This document shows, one piece after another, positions 1-8,748 of a stretch of 35,311 bases of DNA (the first letter of the stretch is position 1; each line of letters opens with the position of its first letter). The stretch spans positions 1 to 35,311 of IMG/VR virus record IMGVR_UViG_3300036716_000397. One strand, given 5' to 3'. The notes below the pieces were generated by a model. That model searched no databases and was not told the DNA's origin. It worked only from the letters and a program-made list of their open reading frames with translations. Source of the stretch: a virus. The position numbers and the translations under genes are program-made.

Positions 1-160
1 TCCAATTTTCTAATAAATGTTCTAATGAATTACTGACGTGGTCAGTTTCTACATAATCGACAATCGCCGCTCGGGCATAAGGACAAGGAGGGAATCCATT
101 TAATAATGGATTGGGTTGGGTTACAAATTCATCCAGCCATTTTTGTATCTCGTTTTTCAT
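1..160 (-). CDS. Conserved phage hypothetical protein, 3' part cut by window edge
   Basis: An open frame starts with ATG at 160 and runs without a stop off the left edge, giving 53 visible codons. The visible N-terminus contains the motif NGFPPCPYAR, which I associate from memory with uncharacterised proteins of T4-like marine phages; I can assign no function. There is no Shine-Dalgarno sequence before the ATG. Instead a perfect late promoter octamer (TATAAATA) ends six bases upstream, so the message is predicted to be leaderless. The gene lies just downstream of spoVR but has its own promoter, so it is probably a separate late unit. Confidence 0.7.
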   Translation of the reverse strand, partial: MKNEIQKWLDEFVTQPNPLLNGFPPCPYARAAIVDYVETDHVSNSLEHLLENW

Positions 161-164
161 GGTA

Positions 165-173
165 GTATTTATA
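165..173 (-). promoter_or_regulatory. T4-type late promoter TATAAATAC
   Basis: On the minus strand the sequence reads TATAAATAC, an exact match to the T4 late octamer TATAAATA. It overlaps the spoVR stop codon. Five bases separate the octamer from the ATG at 160, so T4 spacing would place +1 on the A of that ATG. Confidence 0.75.
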
Positions 174-1695
174 TAAGGATATCAGAGCCTACTTTAGAAT
201 TAGATTCTTGTTTACATTCATATACATCTAATAATGTATCACCATGCATTGTGTATAGTTTTACTTTATAGCCCCACAACTTTTGTACATGAGATAAAAC
301 TTGATTTGCTGTTTTTTCGTCTAATCTTTTTCCTTTGTAACTTTCATGTAATAATGTTAAGTCACGGTTGCCTGTGATATCAGCATTCGTTATTTGAATA
401 TCTGGTATCATTGCGGCTGTCTCATAACTAGAACTTAAACTTTTACGAATATTTTTATATCCTCTATCATTGTGTATTGACGTAACTCTGTAATCATCAT
501 AATGTACTTCATCGTGTAGATTAAACATCCCTTGGTCACGAATAACTTTTGGTCCTAGAAACTGTAAAATAGCACTTTCATCTCTGTAGTTTGCGACTAT
601 ATCTTTAATCGTAATACGCCAATCAGTGTCTACCAGATGCGGAAACCAGTGTTTGTCTTCCTCGTCTGGCTCTGAGCATACTCTTTGAATATCTTTCAAA
701 ATAGCGAAGCCTAGTGCGTATGGATTGAATCCACTGTAGTTAGGTGAGTCGAAAGATGGTTGATATAATACAGAACTGTGTAATTTAAAGAATTCGAGCA
801 TAGCACCATCATCAACTTTACCTTCATCATACAATTTATTAAAGATATAATGATGGGTGAAACTCGCAAAGCCCTCATTCATTACTTTTGTTTGATATTG
901 AGGATAAAAATATTGTGCTACTCGTCTAACAATTCTACACATTTCACGTTGCCATGATGTTAAAACTGGTGAGTGTTTTTCTAAGAAATATAATAAGTTT
1001 TCTTCTGGCTCTGATGGCCAAGTTTTTTCCTCTTTTTTCTCTTCTTTTTTAGTTTCAGGTAATGTGCGCCATAAGTCATTTACTTGTGACTGTAAGTATT
1101 CACTTCTTGTACGTTGTTGTTCCATCTCCTCACGGGCAGATATCTTATTAGGTCTTTTGTACTTATTGATACTCTGATACTGAATGGCGTGGCATGCATC
1201 TAGTGTTTCTTCTACTATTTCTACACCATACTTTTCTTCACATTCTCTTATGTATCGTTTTGCGAACAATAAGTAGTCTACAATCGCATCTGGTGATGTC
1301 CATTGTTTGAATAGATAATTATTTTTAAAGAAGTGATTGTGTCCAAAGGCCGCATGAGCAATCACAAGAGACTGTGTTGTCATTGAGTTTTCTTCCATAA
1401 GATAGTTGATACAAGGATTAGAGTTAATTACTAACTCATATGCTAATCCCATTTCACCCCTGGAATACTGTTGTTTATTACCAATGAAACTTTTGCCGAA
1501 ACTCCAATGATTGTACATCAATGGCATACCGACGCTTGAGTAAGCATCTAACATTTGCTCTACGGTAATGATTTCAATCTGATTTGGGAAACAATCAAGT
1601 CCCATATCGTTGACTGCTATTTCTTCACACGCATCCATCATACGATACAGTTTATCGAAATTCCAACTAGAACCTGTATATATTAAATTACTCAT
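169..1695 (-). CDS. spoVR: SpoVR/YcgB family protein
   Basis: A 508-aa protein, very close to the 510 aa of E. coli YcgB. The SpoVR family is needed for spore cortex formation in Bacillus and is linked to stationary phase in enterobacteria; its biochemical activity is unknown. The N-terminal region has the family-like stretch HAAFGHNHFFKNN (residues about 114-126), with several His that could bind metal. I chose ATG 1695 (MSNLIYTG) over an upstream ATG at 1743 because AAGGGC precedes it, the product has family length, and it overlaps the yeaH stop by only 8 bases, which suggests translational coupling. It is the last gene of the kinase-GT-prkA-yeaH-spoVR cassette. No frameshift or truncation is visible. 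Confidence 0.93.
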   Translation of the reverse strand: MSNLIYTGSSWNFDKLYRMMDACEEIAVNDMGLDCFPNQIEIITVEQMLDAYSSVGMPLMYNHWSFGKSFIGNKQQYSRGEMGLAYELVINSNPCINYLMEENSMTTQSLVIAHAAFGHNHFFKNNYLFKQWTSPDAIVDYLLFAKRYIRECEEKYGVEIVEETLDACHAIQYQSINKYKRPNKISAREEMEQQRTRSEYLQSQVNDLWRTLPETKKEEKKEEKTWPSEPEENLLYFLEKHSPVLTSWQREMCRIVRRVAQYFYPQYQTKVMNEGFASFTHHYIFNKLYDEGKVDDGAMLEFFKLHSSVLYQPSFDSPNYSGFNPYALGFAILKDIQRVCSEPDEEDKHWFPHLVDTDWRITIKDIVANYRDESAILQFLGPKVIRDQGMFNLHDEVHYDDYRVTSIHNDRGYKNIRKSLSSSYETAAMIPDIQITNADITGNRDLTLLHESYKGKRLDEKTANQVLSHVQKLWGYKVKLYTMHGDTLLDVYECKQESNSKVGSDILI

Positions 1696-3013
1696 TTTTG
1701 CCCTTGATTTTAAATATCTCTCTAAACACTGGATATATATCAAATGTATCTTCTATATGTTTCGTTATAATATTTTTATGATTTGCTTGTAATTTTATAT
1801 ATTCTTGTAATAGATTTCCACTATTGTAATAACCATGACGTTTTGTACCTACTTGGATGTAACTAAAATATTGAGTTATTGGCAAAATATCATTAGAAAG
1901 AACCTGTAAGAGTTCTTCATTGTCATTATCCCAGTTGTCGCCATCACTTGCTTGAGAGAAGTATAAATTCCATTCATTCGGTGAATATCGGTCATCTATA
2001 ATTTCTTTTGCAAGTTTGAATGCACTTGATACTATTGTACCGCCATTTTCTTTATTATTAAAGAAGTCATGTTCATCACACTCTGTTGCTAGAATATGAT
2101 GTCTAATGAATACACAATCTACTCTTTTATACTTACGAGACACAAATAGATTGAGTAACATAAAGAATCGTTTTGCTAAATCTTTATGGTCTTGTGTCAT
2201 ACTCGCACTTACGTCCATTACAAAGAATACAACTGCTTGGGATATTGGTGCTGGTTTCTTGCTGAAATTGTTATATCGTAAATCTACTGGGTCTACAAAT
2301 GAGATAGCATTTGCTCTAATACGCAACTTACGAATTTCTTCTTCAATTTCTTGGTATCTTACCCATTCTTCTGTTGCTTCTTTTTGTTCTTTTGTTGTCT
2401 TATAAAAGAACTTATCAAGGTTAGCAAGTTCTTCTTCTAGTTCTTTAATCTTTTTTAGTTTTGGAGTTTTTAAAGCAATCTTACGACCAAGAGAATTGAC
2501 CATGCTTTTTTCTAAATTCATTTGTGATGGATTACCATCGTTTGTATAACCACTACGAGTAAGTTCAAATCTTTCGACTGCTTTGTTTTCTTTAGAAATC
2601 ATGTGAGGTAGTTCTAAGTCTTCGAACAAGATGTTAACAAATTCGTCATTACTTAACGCAAAACCAAATTCATCTTCACCTATGCCTTCATTACTTGCTT
2701 CACCTTCGCCACCACCTTGTCCTTGTCCGCTTTTTGGTTTCTGTAATAAATCGCCCTCGACAAAATCTTTATTGCCAGGGAGAACAATATCACGTGAACC
2801 TGATTGTGGATTATGATTGAATTGTGGCTCATCAATACCTTTTCGATTGATGACTACATCTTGGGCATCGCCAGAACCTTTGATGCTACGTTTACCTAAA
2901 GTATCATGTATACTTTTACGTATTTCTTTTTTAGTTCTTTTGATAAATTTTTGTCGATTGTCAGAAGACTTTGAACCTGGATTCTTTCTTCTATCAATAA
3001 TTGTATTTGCCAT
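1688..3013 (-). CDS. yeaH: YeaH/DUF444 family protein with VWA domain
   Basis: A 441-aa protein of the YeaH (DUF444) family; E. coli YeaH is about 427 aa. In bacteria its gene sits beside prkA/yeaG, and it is regarded as the partner of that kinase. A basic N-terminus (residues 1-45) is followed by a Gly-rich low-complexity linker (about 95-112), a charged helical region (about 185-235) and a C-terminal von Willebrand A domain. The metal-site motif DVSAS is at 267-271, and the family signatures NGGTIVSSA and QASDGDNW follow. The start is preceded by a strong AGAGGAAGG. It lies 12 bases after prkA and overlaps spoVR. All key VWA residues appear intact, so it is probably functional. Confidence 0.95.
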   Translation of the reverse strand: MANTIIDRRKNPGSKSSDNRQKFIKRTKKEIRKSIHDTLGKRSIKGSGDAQDVVINRKGIDEPQFNHNPQSGSRDIVLPGNKDFVEGDLLQKPKSGQGQGGGEGEASNEGIGEDEFGFALSNDEFVNILFEDLELPHMISKENKAVERFELTRSGYTNDGNPSQMNLEKSMVNSLGRKIALKTPKLKKIKELEEELANLDKFFYKTTKEQKEATEEWVRYQEIEEEIRKLRIRANAISFVDPVDLRYNNFSKKPAPISQAVVFFVMDVSASMTQDHKDLAKRFFMLLNLFVSRKYKRVDCVFIRHHILATECDEHDFFNNKENGGTIVSSAFKLAKEIIDDRYSPNEWNLYFSQASDGDNWDNDNEELLQVLSNDILPITQYFSYIQVGTKRHGYYNSGNLLQEYIKLQANHKNIITKHIEDTFDIYPVFREIFKIKGKNE

Positions 3014-3025
3014 GAAAGCCTTCCT

Positions 3026-4960
3026 CTAGTTAGACTTCTGTACTCGCATATACCATTCAACTAATCGTTTAACTTGTCGTGTTGTGTAACCTTTTGCTAC
3101 CATTCTATCAATGAAATCATCATGTTTAGATTGGTCTTCTTTAGATTTCTTGCTACCAAATGAAATAACTGGAAGTAGTTCTTCTGTTCCTGCAAACATC
3201 TTGTGTTCGATTACCTCTTTCATTTTTTCATAAGCAGTCCAAGGTGGATTCTTGCCTTCGTAGTTACTTCTTGCTCGTAATACCCAATTCACAACTTCAT
3301 TTCTAAAGTCTTTTGGATTGGCAATACCTGCAGGCTTTTCAATCTTCTCAAGTTCTTCGTTAAGAATAGAACGGTCAAATAAGTTACCTGTGTCAGAATC
3401 TTTATAATCTATATTCTGAATCCAGTGGTCAGCGTAATCTAAGTATCTGTCGAATAGATTTTGTCCATATTCGTTATAACTCTCTAGGTATGCTTTTTGA
3501 ATTTCTTTACCTACTTGTTCGCTGTACTTTACACTTAGATGGTCTTTGATAAAACCAAGTAGTTCATTTTCTGCTTCTTCTGGAAATTGTTCACGTTTAA
3601 TTGCAGTTTCTAACACATACATTAAATGTACTGGGTCAGCCGCAATTTCTTCTGGGTCAAAGTTGAATGTTTGTGAAAGAATTTTGAATGCAAAACGAGT
3701 ACTCATTCCATTCATTCCTTCATCGACACCAGCCGTATCTCTATATTCTTGCATTGTCTTTGCTTTAGGGTCTACATCGTGTAGATTTTCACCATCATAA
3801 ACTCTCATCTTGGCAGCCAAGTTTGAGTTCTTATGCTCTTTTAGACGTGAAAGGACTGAGAACTGTGACAACAAATCTAAAGTATGAGGCGCACATTTAC
3901 TACTGTCTAGGCCTGATGAATCTAACATCTTCTTATAGATAGATGTTTCTTCAGTGGCTCGTAAACAATATGGCACTTTAACAATATATACTCTGTCTAA
4001 GAATGCTTCGTTGTTCTTGTTGTTTCTGAATGTTTCCCATTCACTTTCATTTGAGTGTGCAACTACGATACCATTAAATGGAATTGCTGAAATGCCTTCA
4101 GTTCCCATATAGTTACCTTCTTGTGTTGCTGTTAATAATGGATGTAAGACTTTAATTGGTGCCTTAAACATCTCTACGAATTCCATAATACCTTGGTTAC
4201 CTCGACATAATGCACCAGAGAATGCGTATGAATCTGGGTCATTTTGTGAGAAGTATTCTAATTTACGAATATCAGTTTTACCAACTAATGCTGAAATGTC
4301 CTGATTGTTATCATCACCTGGTTCAGTCTTCATAATACCGATTTGCTTCAACTTAGATGGGTACATTTTCACAACACTAAATTGCGAAATATCTCCTTCA
4401 AATTCTTCTAATCTCTTTACTGCCCACGGTGATAATAGACCTGTAAGATAACGAGGTGGAATACCAAATTCTTTTTTAGCATCTGCACCAAATTCTTTAG
4501 GGTCAAATAGTCCTAGTGGTGATTCAAATACTGGTGAAATTTCATCACCTGCTTTTAGCACATACATTGGGTGCTTTTGCATTAATTCTTTTAGACGTTC
4601 TGCTAATGATGATTTACCACCGCCAACTGGTCCTAATAGATATAATACTTGTTTCTTTTCTTCAAGTCCTTGTGCTGATTGTCTGAAGTACGCAACTAAT
4701 CTCTCAATTGCTTCTTCCATACCATAGAAATCCGAGAATGCTGGATATACTTTAATTGTACGATTTAAAAAAACACGACTCAATCTAGCATCGTTACTAG
4801 TATCAACTATATCAGGTTCTCCAATAGCCGATAATAGTCTTTCGGCCGCTGATGCATATGCTAAAGAATCTTTCTTACACAATTTGAGATAATCAGTAAG
4901 TGACATCTCTTCGTGTTCTTTACTAGCATATGATTTTTCAAACTTTTTAATTAAACTCAT
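3026..4960 (-). CDS. prkA: PrkA/YeaG AAA+ serine protein kinase
   Basis: A 644-aa protein, the same length as E. coli YeaG. PrkA proteins are cytoplasmic AAA+ type serine kinases tied to starvation and stationary phase, and to sporulation in Bacillus. The Walker A motif GPVGGGKS is at about 110-117. The central block contains EFVEMFKAPIKVLHPLL and AHSNESEW, strong hallmarks of the PrkA AAA domain, followed by the PrkA C-terminal domain. An in-frame ATG at 4972 exists, but GAGGAAA falls inside those first codons and is correctly spaced for ATG 4960, so I use 4960. The glycosyltransferase is 39 bases upstream and yeaH 12 bases downstream. Conservation of the motifs argues for an active enzyme; the substrates are unknown. 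Confidence 0.96.
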   Translation of the reverse strand: MSLIKKFEKSYASKEHEEMSLTDYLKLCKKDSLAYASAAERLLSAIGEPDIVDTSNDARLSRVFLNRTIKVYPAFSDFYGMEEAIERLVAYFRQSAQGLEEKKQVLYLLGPVGGGKSSLAERLKELMQKHPMYVLKAGDEISPVFESPLGLFDPKEFGADAKKEFGIPPRYLTGLLSPWAVKRLEEFEGDISQFSVVKMYPSKLKQIGIMKTEPGDDNNQDISALVGKTDIRKLEYFSQNDPDSYAFSGALCRGNQGIMEFVEMFKAPIKVLHPLLTATQEGNYMGTEGISAIPFNGIVVAHSNESEWETFRNNKNNEAFLDRVYIVKVPYCLRATEETSIYKKMLDSSGLDSSKCAPHTLDLLSQFSVLSRLKEHKNSNLAAKMRVYDGENLHDVDPKAKTMQEYRDTAGVDEGMNGMSTRFAFKILSQTFNFDPEEIAADPVHLMYVLETAIKREQFPEEAENELLGFIKDHLSVKYSEQVGKEIQKAYLESYNEYGQNLFDRYLDYADHWIQNIDYKDSDTGNLFDRSILNEELEKIEKPAGIANPKDFRNEVVNWVLRARSNYEGKNPPWTAYEKMKEVIEHKMFAGTEELLPVISFGSKKSKEDQSKHDDFIDRMVAKGYTTRQVKRLVEWYMRVQKSN

Positions 4961-4999
4961 CTTTTTCCTCATTGTTAATAATTTGTCTTACTACAGTAG

Positions 5000-5851
5000 T
5001 TAGGCTTTTAAATCTTCGTTTTTGGTGGAAGAAGCGTAGAACATCTTACTGATATTACCCTTAAATGTATAATGACCAACATGGTCTAATTTTACAAGTG
5101 GGTCTAACCAAATTTCTCCACCTAATGCCTGCCATCTACGGCAAAACGCATAGTCTTCACTTAGATATCTCTTTGTGCCTTCTTCGTGCATCGTATCAAA
5201 AAATAAATATGTCCATTTAGCAAATTCTTCTTCAAAATGTAAATCGTTATTGAAATACAATTCAGGATATGATTCTATCATCTTCTCAATGACACTTCGT
5301 TTTATTAACATAAATCCAGTGCCTGCATCTTTAAGTTTAACTAACCCGTCTTGGATATCTAATCTACGAGTTTTTGTTTCTTCATTATAATCCCAATCTG
5401 GATTCATGGCATAATTTGCTCCAGTATCTTTAAGAATGCCAACATCTAAACCTTTTTCTGATGCGTCTTTGATAGATGACCAGTCTAATTCTTTTTTAGG
5501 ATATGCACCAACGATTACATCTTTATCGTGTTGTAGCATATGTAATATATCTATAGCATCGAAATTTATATCTGCGTCAATAAACATCATATGTGTTGCT
5601 TCTGGATTAGCCATAAAATATGCAACCATATGGCATCTTGCCCGTGATATCAAACTTTCATTCGCTGAAGTTGTTAATGTATATGGAATATTATATTTTG
5701 TGAACATCATGTGACCTTTAGTCCATGACCTAAAATATGGTTCTGAAATTTGTCCAGCGTAACAGGGTGTACAATAATGGACATGTGTTTTTTTGATGAA
5801 ATCTAAGTCGATATCTTTTCTATATTCAGCCAACTTATCTACTATTGCCAT
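5000..5851 (-). CDS. GT-A type glycosyltransferase (Anp1-like)
   Basis: A 283-aa protein that looks like a cytosolic GT-A glycosyltransferase. It has an N-terminal SLISRARCHMVAYF block (about 67-80) and a DxD-type motif in FIDADI (about 90-95) expected to bind a metal and nucleotide sugar. An acidic stretch including YLSEDYAFCRRW toward the C-terminus is typical of this fold. No signal peptide or membrane segment is seen. The donor and acceptor are unknown; possible targets are phage DNA, virion proteins or host surface sugars. It lies 3 bases after the P-loop kinase and 39 before prkA, so it is probably co-transcribed with the stress cassette. Confidence 0.82.
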   Translation of the reverse strand: MAIVDKLAEYRKDIDLDFIKKTHVHYCTPCYAGQISEPYFRSWTKGHMMFTKYNIPYTLTTSANESLISRARCHMVAYFMANPEATHMMFIDADINFDAIDILHMLQHDKDVIVGAYPKKELDWSSIKDASEKGLDVGILKDTGANYAMNPDWDYNEETKTRRLDIQDGLVKLKDAGTGFMLIKRSVIEKMIESYPELYFNNDLHFEEEFAKWTYLFFDTMHEEGTKRYLSEDYAFCRRWQALGGEIWLDPLVKLDHVGHYTFKGNISKMFYASSTKNEDLKA

Positions 5852-5854
5852 ATT

Positions 5855-6622
5855 TTACTCATTCTCGTCTGATGTTGGAGTTATAGTAGCAGGTGTATCA
5901 GTGTTTTTTAAATCAGGTGATGAAACACGTCTAACCTTGTTTTGTCTCTCATTTTCTATCCACTCTTTAGCAAAACGGTTTGTAACTGGAGCATTCACAA
6001 ACGCTGTAACATACTTCTGAACTGTTTCAAAGTTTTTCTTTCTATCTGGGTCTTCTAAGTCACCATTGTTGTCAACAACTTGAAACCTGATTTCTCCGAA
6101 TATTTGTTGATACTTCTTCATATTGTTCTGTGCTTCATTCCACATCTTTGAAACTTCTTCTGGCTTTAGAGTTCTTTTTCTATTAAGGTTTCTTTCTTGT
6201 GCGACATCCAAACTTGTATTCACAAAAACCATCATACATTGATAACCCATTTGTGTTAGTTTTTCTTTGGCACCCACTATCTTACTAACATCTCTTCCTG
6301 TTCCGTCAATAATAACACCTAATCTACCATTTAAGTACATTTGTTCTCTTTTAGCAGTTACTTCTTTTGCTCTGCCACGAATTTCTTGACCTTTGTCAGA
6401 ATAGACAACATCTGGGTCACCATAATCTAGTCCTTCTTTGCCCATCTTGTATTCGTATATATCGTCTGAATTAACGACTCTTAGGCCGCCGCCTTTTAAA
6501 ATAGGTGAATTTACGATACGACTTTTGCCACTTCCTGGACCACCAGCCATAAACACTGCTTTAAAGATATGAGGGTCATCGACACCTTCTTCTACACTAC
6601 TAATTATTTCATTTACTCTCAT
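5855..6622 (-). CDS. Zeta-toxin-like P-loop kinase
   Basis: A 255-aa P-loop protein resembling the zeta toxin/UDP-GlcNAc kinase-like fold. Walker A GGPGSGKS is at 27-34, an acidic VNSDD follows at about 51-55, and VIIDGTGRD near 108-116 resembles the second conserved block of zeta kinases. The tail after about residue 230 is polar and probably disordered. No epsilon-type antitoxin gene is adjacent, so a stand-alone kinase role is more likely than a toxin-antitoxin pair. The start has GGAAA upstream. It is the first gene of the left-end operon, behind both a sigma70-type promoter and a late promoter. Whether it phosphorylates a sugar nucleotide, a nucleic acid end or something else is not visible. 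Confidence 0.78.
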   Translation of the reverse strand: MRVNEIISSVEEGVDDPHIFKAVFMAGGPGSGKSRIVNSPILKGGGLRVVNSDDIYEYKMGKEGLDYGDPDVVYSDKGQEIRGRAKEVTAKREQMYLNGRLGVIIDGTGRDVSKIVGAKEKLTQMGYQCMMVFVNTSLDVAQERNLNRKRTLKPEEVSKMWNEAQNNMKKYQQIFGEIRFQVVDNNGDLEDPDRKKNFETVQKYVTAFVNAPVTNRFAKEWIENERQNKVRRVSSPDLKNTDTPATITPTSDENE

Positions 6623-6650
6623 AATATATTTCCAAAACTATCACTTTGTA

Positions 6651-6659
6651 GTATTTATC
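6651..6659 (-). promoter_or_regulatory. T4-type late promoter GATAAATAC
   Basis: Minus-strand GATAAATAC lies in the gap between the 585-aa gene and the P-loop kinase. Predicted +1 is near 6646, giving a leader of about 24 bases containing GGAAA before the ATG at 6622. It probably drives the kinase-GT-prkA-yeaH-spoVR unit late in infection. Confidence 0.75.
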
Positions 6660-6686
6660 TTAAAGTTTGTGATTATCTTACTGAAT

Positions 6687-6715
6687 AGTATAACATTAAT
6701 ACAACGGACTGTCAA
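6687..6715 (-). promoter_or_regulatory. Sigma70-type promoter TTGACA-N17-TATACT
   Basis: On the minus strand TTGACA (6710-6715) is followed by exactly 17 bases and TATACT (6687-6692), and TG one base before the -10 makes it an extended -10 element. It overlaps the 3' end of the 585-aa gene and points at the kinase-prkA cassette. It fits host RNA polymerase and thus early expression. Confidence 0.7.
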
Positions 6716-8453
6716 TACTATTCCATTCGGTTTTTATAGAATTCATGGAAGTTACTGCATTATTGTATATGCGAGTTTGTGCTGGTTGAATACGAGCAAT
6801 GTATATGTGTCGAATCTTTGCTTCTGTTACTCGACTTGGTATACCGCCTTCAGTCCAGTACTTGAATGAATCCATATACTGGTTTGTCAGGTTTGCTACA
6901 TTTTGATGATTACTATATTGAAGGTCTAGTAATTGTGTGATTCTGTTCTTTATTGCTGTTTTGTTTATAAAGTTCTTAGTATTTAAGGCTTCACGCATTT
7001 CATTCATTAATGTTTGAGAATCTCTTGTGTAGTTCAATTGTCTTTGTTGCCATTCTCTTACCATCGCTCTGGCTCTTAGTGAAACTACTTCTCGTTTCTT
7101 CATTGCTTCTGATTCTTTTTCTTCGGCTGTTGCTTGTCTTGTTGCACCAATACGCTTCATAAATTCGTCCATAGTTTCGCCATCTCTTCTTTCCGGCATT
7201 GCATCTTCATCAAAACTATCAGATGGTCTTGCTTTCGGACGAATACTTTCATTTGGTGCTGAAGAATGTAAAACAGAGTCATGGGTAGTGTATGTTTTTG
7301 CCGCTTCTGTGAATGGTGATTGAGGGACACCAGCCTTTAGTAATGCTTCGGCTTTAGCCGCATCTAGTTTCTTAGTTACTTGACTTGCATCTACCCTAGA
7401 ATCTGCAGATGTTTCTATAGAATTAGGCATACTCGTGCCTAAAGGTTGATTTAGTTGAGCAATAGCACCTTGCATGGCTGGTGAGCCTGTATTATTCAGT
7501 ACGTTTACTTTACAAGGGTCAGTTGCCGCACTTCCTATAAGTAGAGCCATCGCTTTTCTAAGTAATTCGGCTGCCATATCAGCAAGAGAACTAATCTCTG
7601 TAGAGATTTGTGTGGTCATATCAGCCATAGCATTCATAATTTTTCCAACTAGAGGTGATAATGTTTGTAAGATTGTTGCTACTCCGCCAGCAATTAATCC
7701 AACTACTCCTGCAATTGCTGTAGCAACTACGCCGCCGGCACCTGTTAATGCTGAAAGAATACTTGATAATATTGCCGGAATACCAGTCTTGTTCACTAAT
7801 GACGAAATATCACCAACTGCTGTTTCGATAAAATCTAAAGTACCATCAAATACCCCTCCTAGAATTCCCATCAATTGATTGAAATATCCACATGGGTCAC
7901 CAGATTCTCCGAACTGTTCATTCATTGCTGACAAAGAACTCGCATCTTCTAGTGTTTTTGGTATATCTGCTGTTTGACTGTTTGTGTGATTAGCCAAAGA
8001 TGTGTACATTGTGTTGCCTAATGCCATCAATCCCGCAATCTTTATAATTTTTTCTAAATCTACGCCTGTTGCTGATAAAACTCCTGCAACAACTAATGCC
8101 CTATTGGCATCACTAAACCCACTAAAACCACCCTCAAGTAATCCTGCATTGATAGAACCAGTTGTACCATTCAGTGCAGAAAATAGAGAATTAGCATAAA
8201 CTGCCCTAGAAGCATAAGGATTAGTAAACGCATTAGTGTCTAATTCAGTTGATATTACGTTTAACGCCTTCTGTCTATTATATTGGTGTTGCCTTGCTTC
8301 TAATTGTGCCATCTGTAATGGTGTTAAATTAGAGGTAGAAACTGCATCAGAATACTGCTTAGGAGTTAAATTTGCGCCAGAAAAGGTAAATGCTCCACCA
8401 CCATTAGTGACAAACAGTTGATATAGTCGTTCTAATTCTGCTTCACTAGCCAT
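6696..8453 (-). CDS. Large putative structural protein downstream of PAAR tip
   Basis: A 585-aa protein that I do not recognise by family. The N-terminal part (1-180) is helical and polar. A long hydrophobic Gly/Ala-rich stretch covers about 225-270 and could form membrane-active helices. The C-terminal half is charged and helical. The start overlaps the PAAR gene by 8 bases, and the unit Sm-like, PAAR, this gene shares upstream promoters, so it is probably a virion or baseplate-hub component made late. By analogy with PAAR-linked effectors it could be delivered with the tail tip, but this is only an inference. A scaffold or tape-like role is also possible. Confidence 0.8.
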   Translation of the reverse strand: MASEAELERLYQLFVTNGGGAFTFSGANLTPKQYSDAVSTSNLTPLQMAQLEARQHQYNRQKALNVISTELDTNAFTNPYASRAVYANSLFSALNGTTGSINAGLLEGGFSGFSDANRALVVAGVLSATGVDLEKIIKIAGLMALGNTMYTSLANHTNSQTADIPKTLEDASSLSAMNEQFGESGDPCGYFNQLMGILGGVFDGTLDFIETAVGDISSLVNKTGIPAILSSILSALTGAGGVVATAIAGVVGLIAGGVATILQTLSPLVGKIMNAMADMTTQISTEISSLADMAAELLRKAMALLIGSAATDPCKVNVLNNTGSPAMQGAIAQLNQPLGTSMPNSIETSADSRVDASQVTKKLDAAKAEALLKAGVPQSPFTEAAKTYTTHDSVLHSSAPNESIRPKARPSDSFDEDAMPERRDGETMDEFMKRIGATRQATAEEKESEAMKKREVVSLRARAMVREWQQRQLNYTRDSQTLMNEMREALNTKNFINKTAIKNRITQLLDLQYSNHQNVANLTNQYMDSFKYWTEGGIPSRVTEAKIRHIYIARIQPAQTRIYNNAVTSMNSIKTEWNSIDSPLY

Positions 8454-8748
8454 TGATAATCACCTTACTTGAACCCGATACTATCGTTACTCCACAAGAA
8501 TGAGCATCGCCCACTCTACCCGCTGGCTGATTGTTTATTCGAACATTATGAGAACCTTTTACTAATGGTGTAACATGTGGCACACATCCTCTTGCAGGTT
8601 GTGGAACACCATGTGGTTCTGTCTTATCAGTTACACGATATGCCGGTAATCCTTGAATAATCACATTGTCACTTCCAGGTCCACATTTTTCAGCCCCACA
8701 AGAGGCATGTGCTGTAATAGGGTCAGTTGTTCTAGCGGCCTGTGGCAT
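8446..8748 (-). CDS. PAAR-domain tail-tip protein (T4 gp5.4-like)
   Basis: A 100-aa protein, close to the 97 aa of T4 gp5.4, which caps the membrane-piercing spike of the baseplate. PAAR proteins form a small metal-stabilised cone at the end of the gp5/VgrG-type spike. Repeating turns with Gly-Asn/Asp are visible (SDNVIIQGLPAYRVTD, SHNVRINNQPAGRVGD, SSKVIING). His14, Cys17, Cys22, His46, Cys55, His58, His83 and Cys85 are candidate metal ligands. It overlaps the downstream 585-aa gene by 8 bases and touches the upstream Sm-like gene by one base, so the three form one operon. Confidence 0.93.
   Translation of the reverse strand: MPQAARTTDPITAHASCGAEKCGPGSDNVIIQGLPAYRVTDKTEPHGVPQPARGCVPHVTPLVKGSHNVRINNQPAGRVGDAHSCGVTIVSGSSKVIING

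Noticed and set aside
5202-5209. Plus-strand late-type octamer AATAAATA
   Set aside because: It lies inside the glycosyltransferase gene with no plus-strand gene behind it.
5855-6622. Zeta toxin of a toxin-antitoxin pair
   Set aside because: No small antitoxin gene is adjacent; the gene is followed directly by a glycosyltransferase. A stand-alone kinase is the simpler reading.
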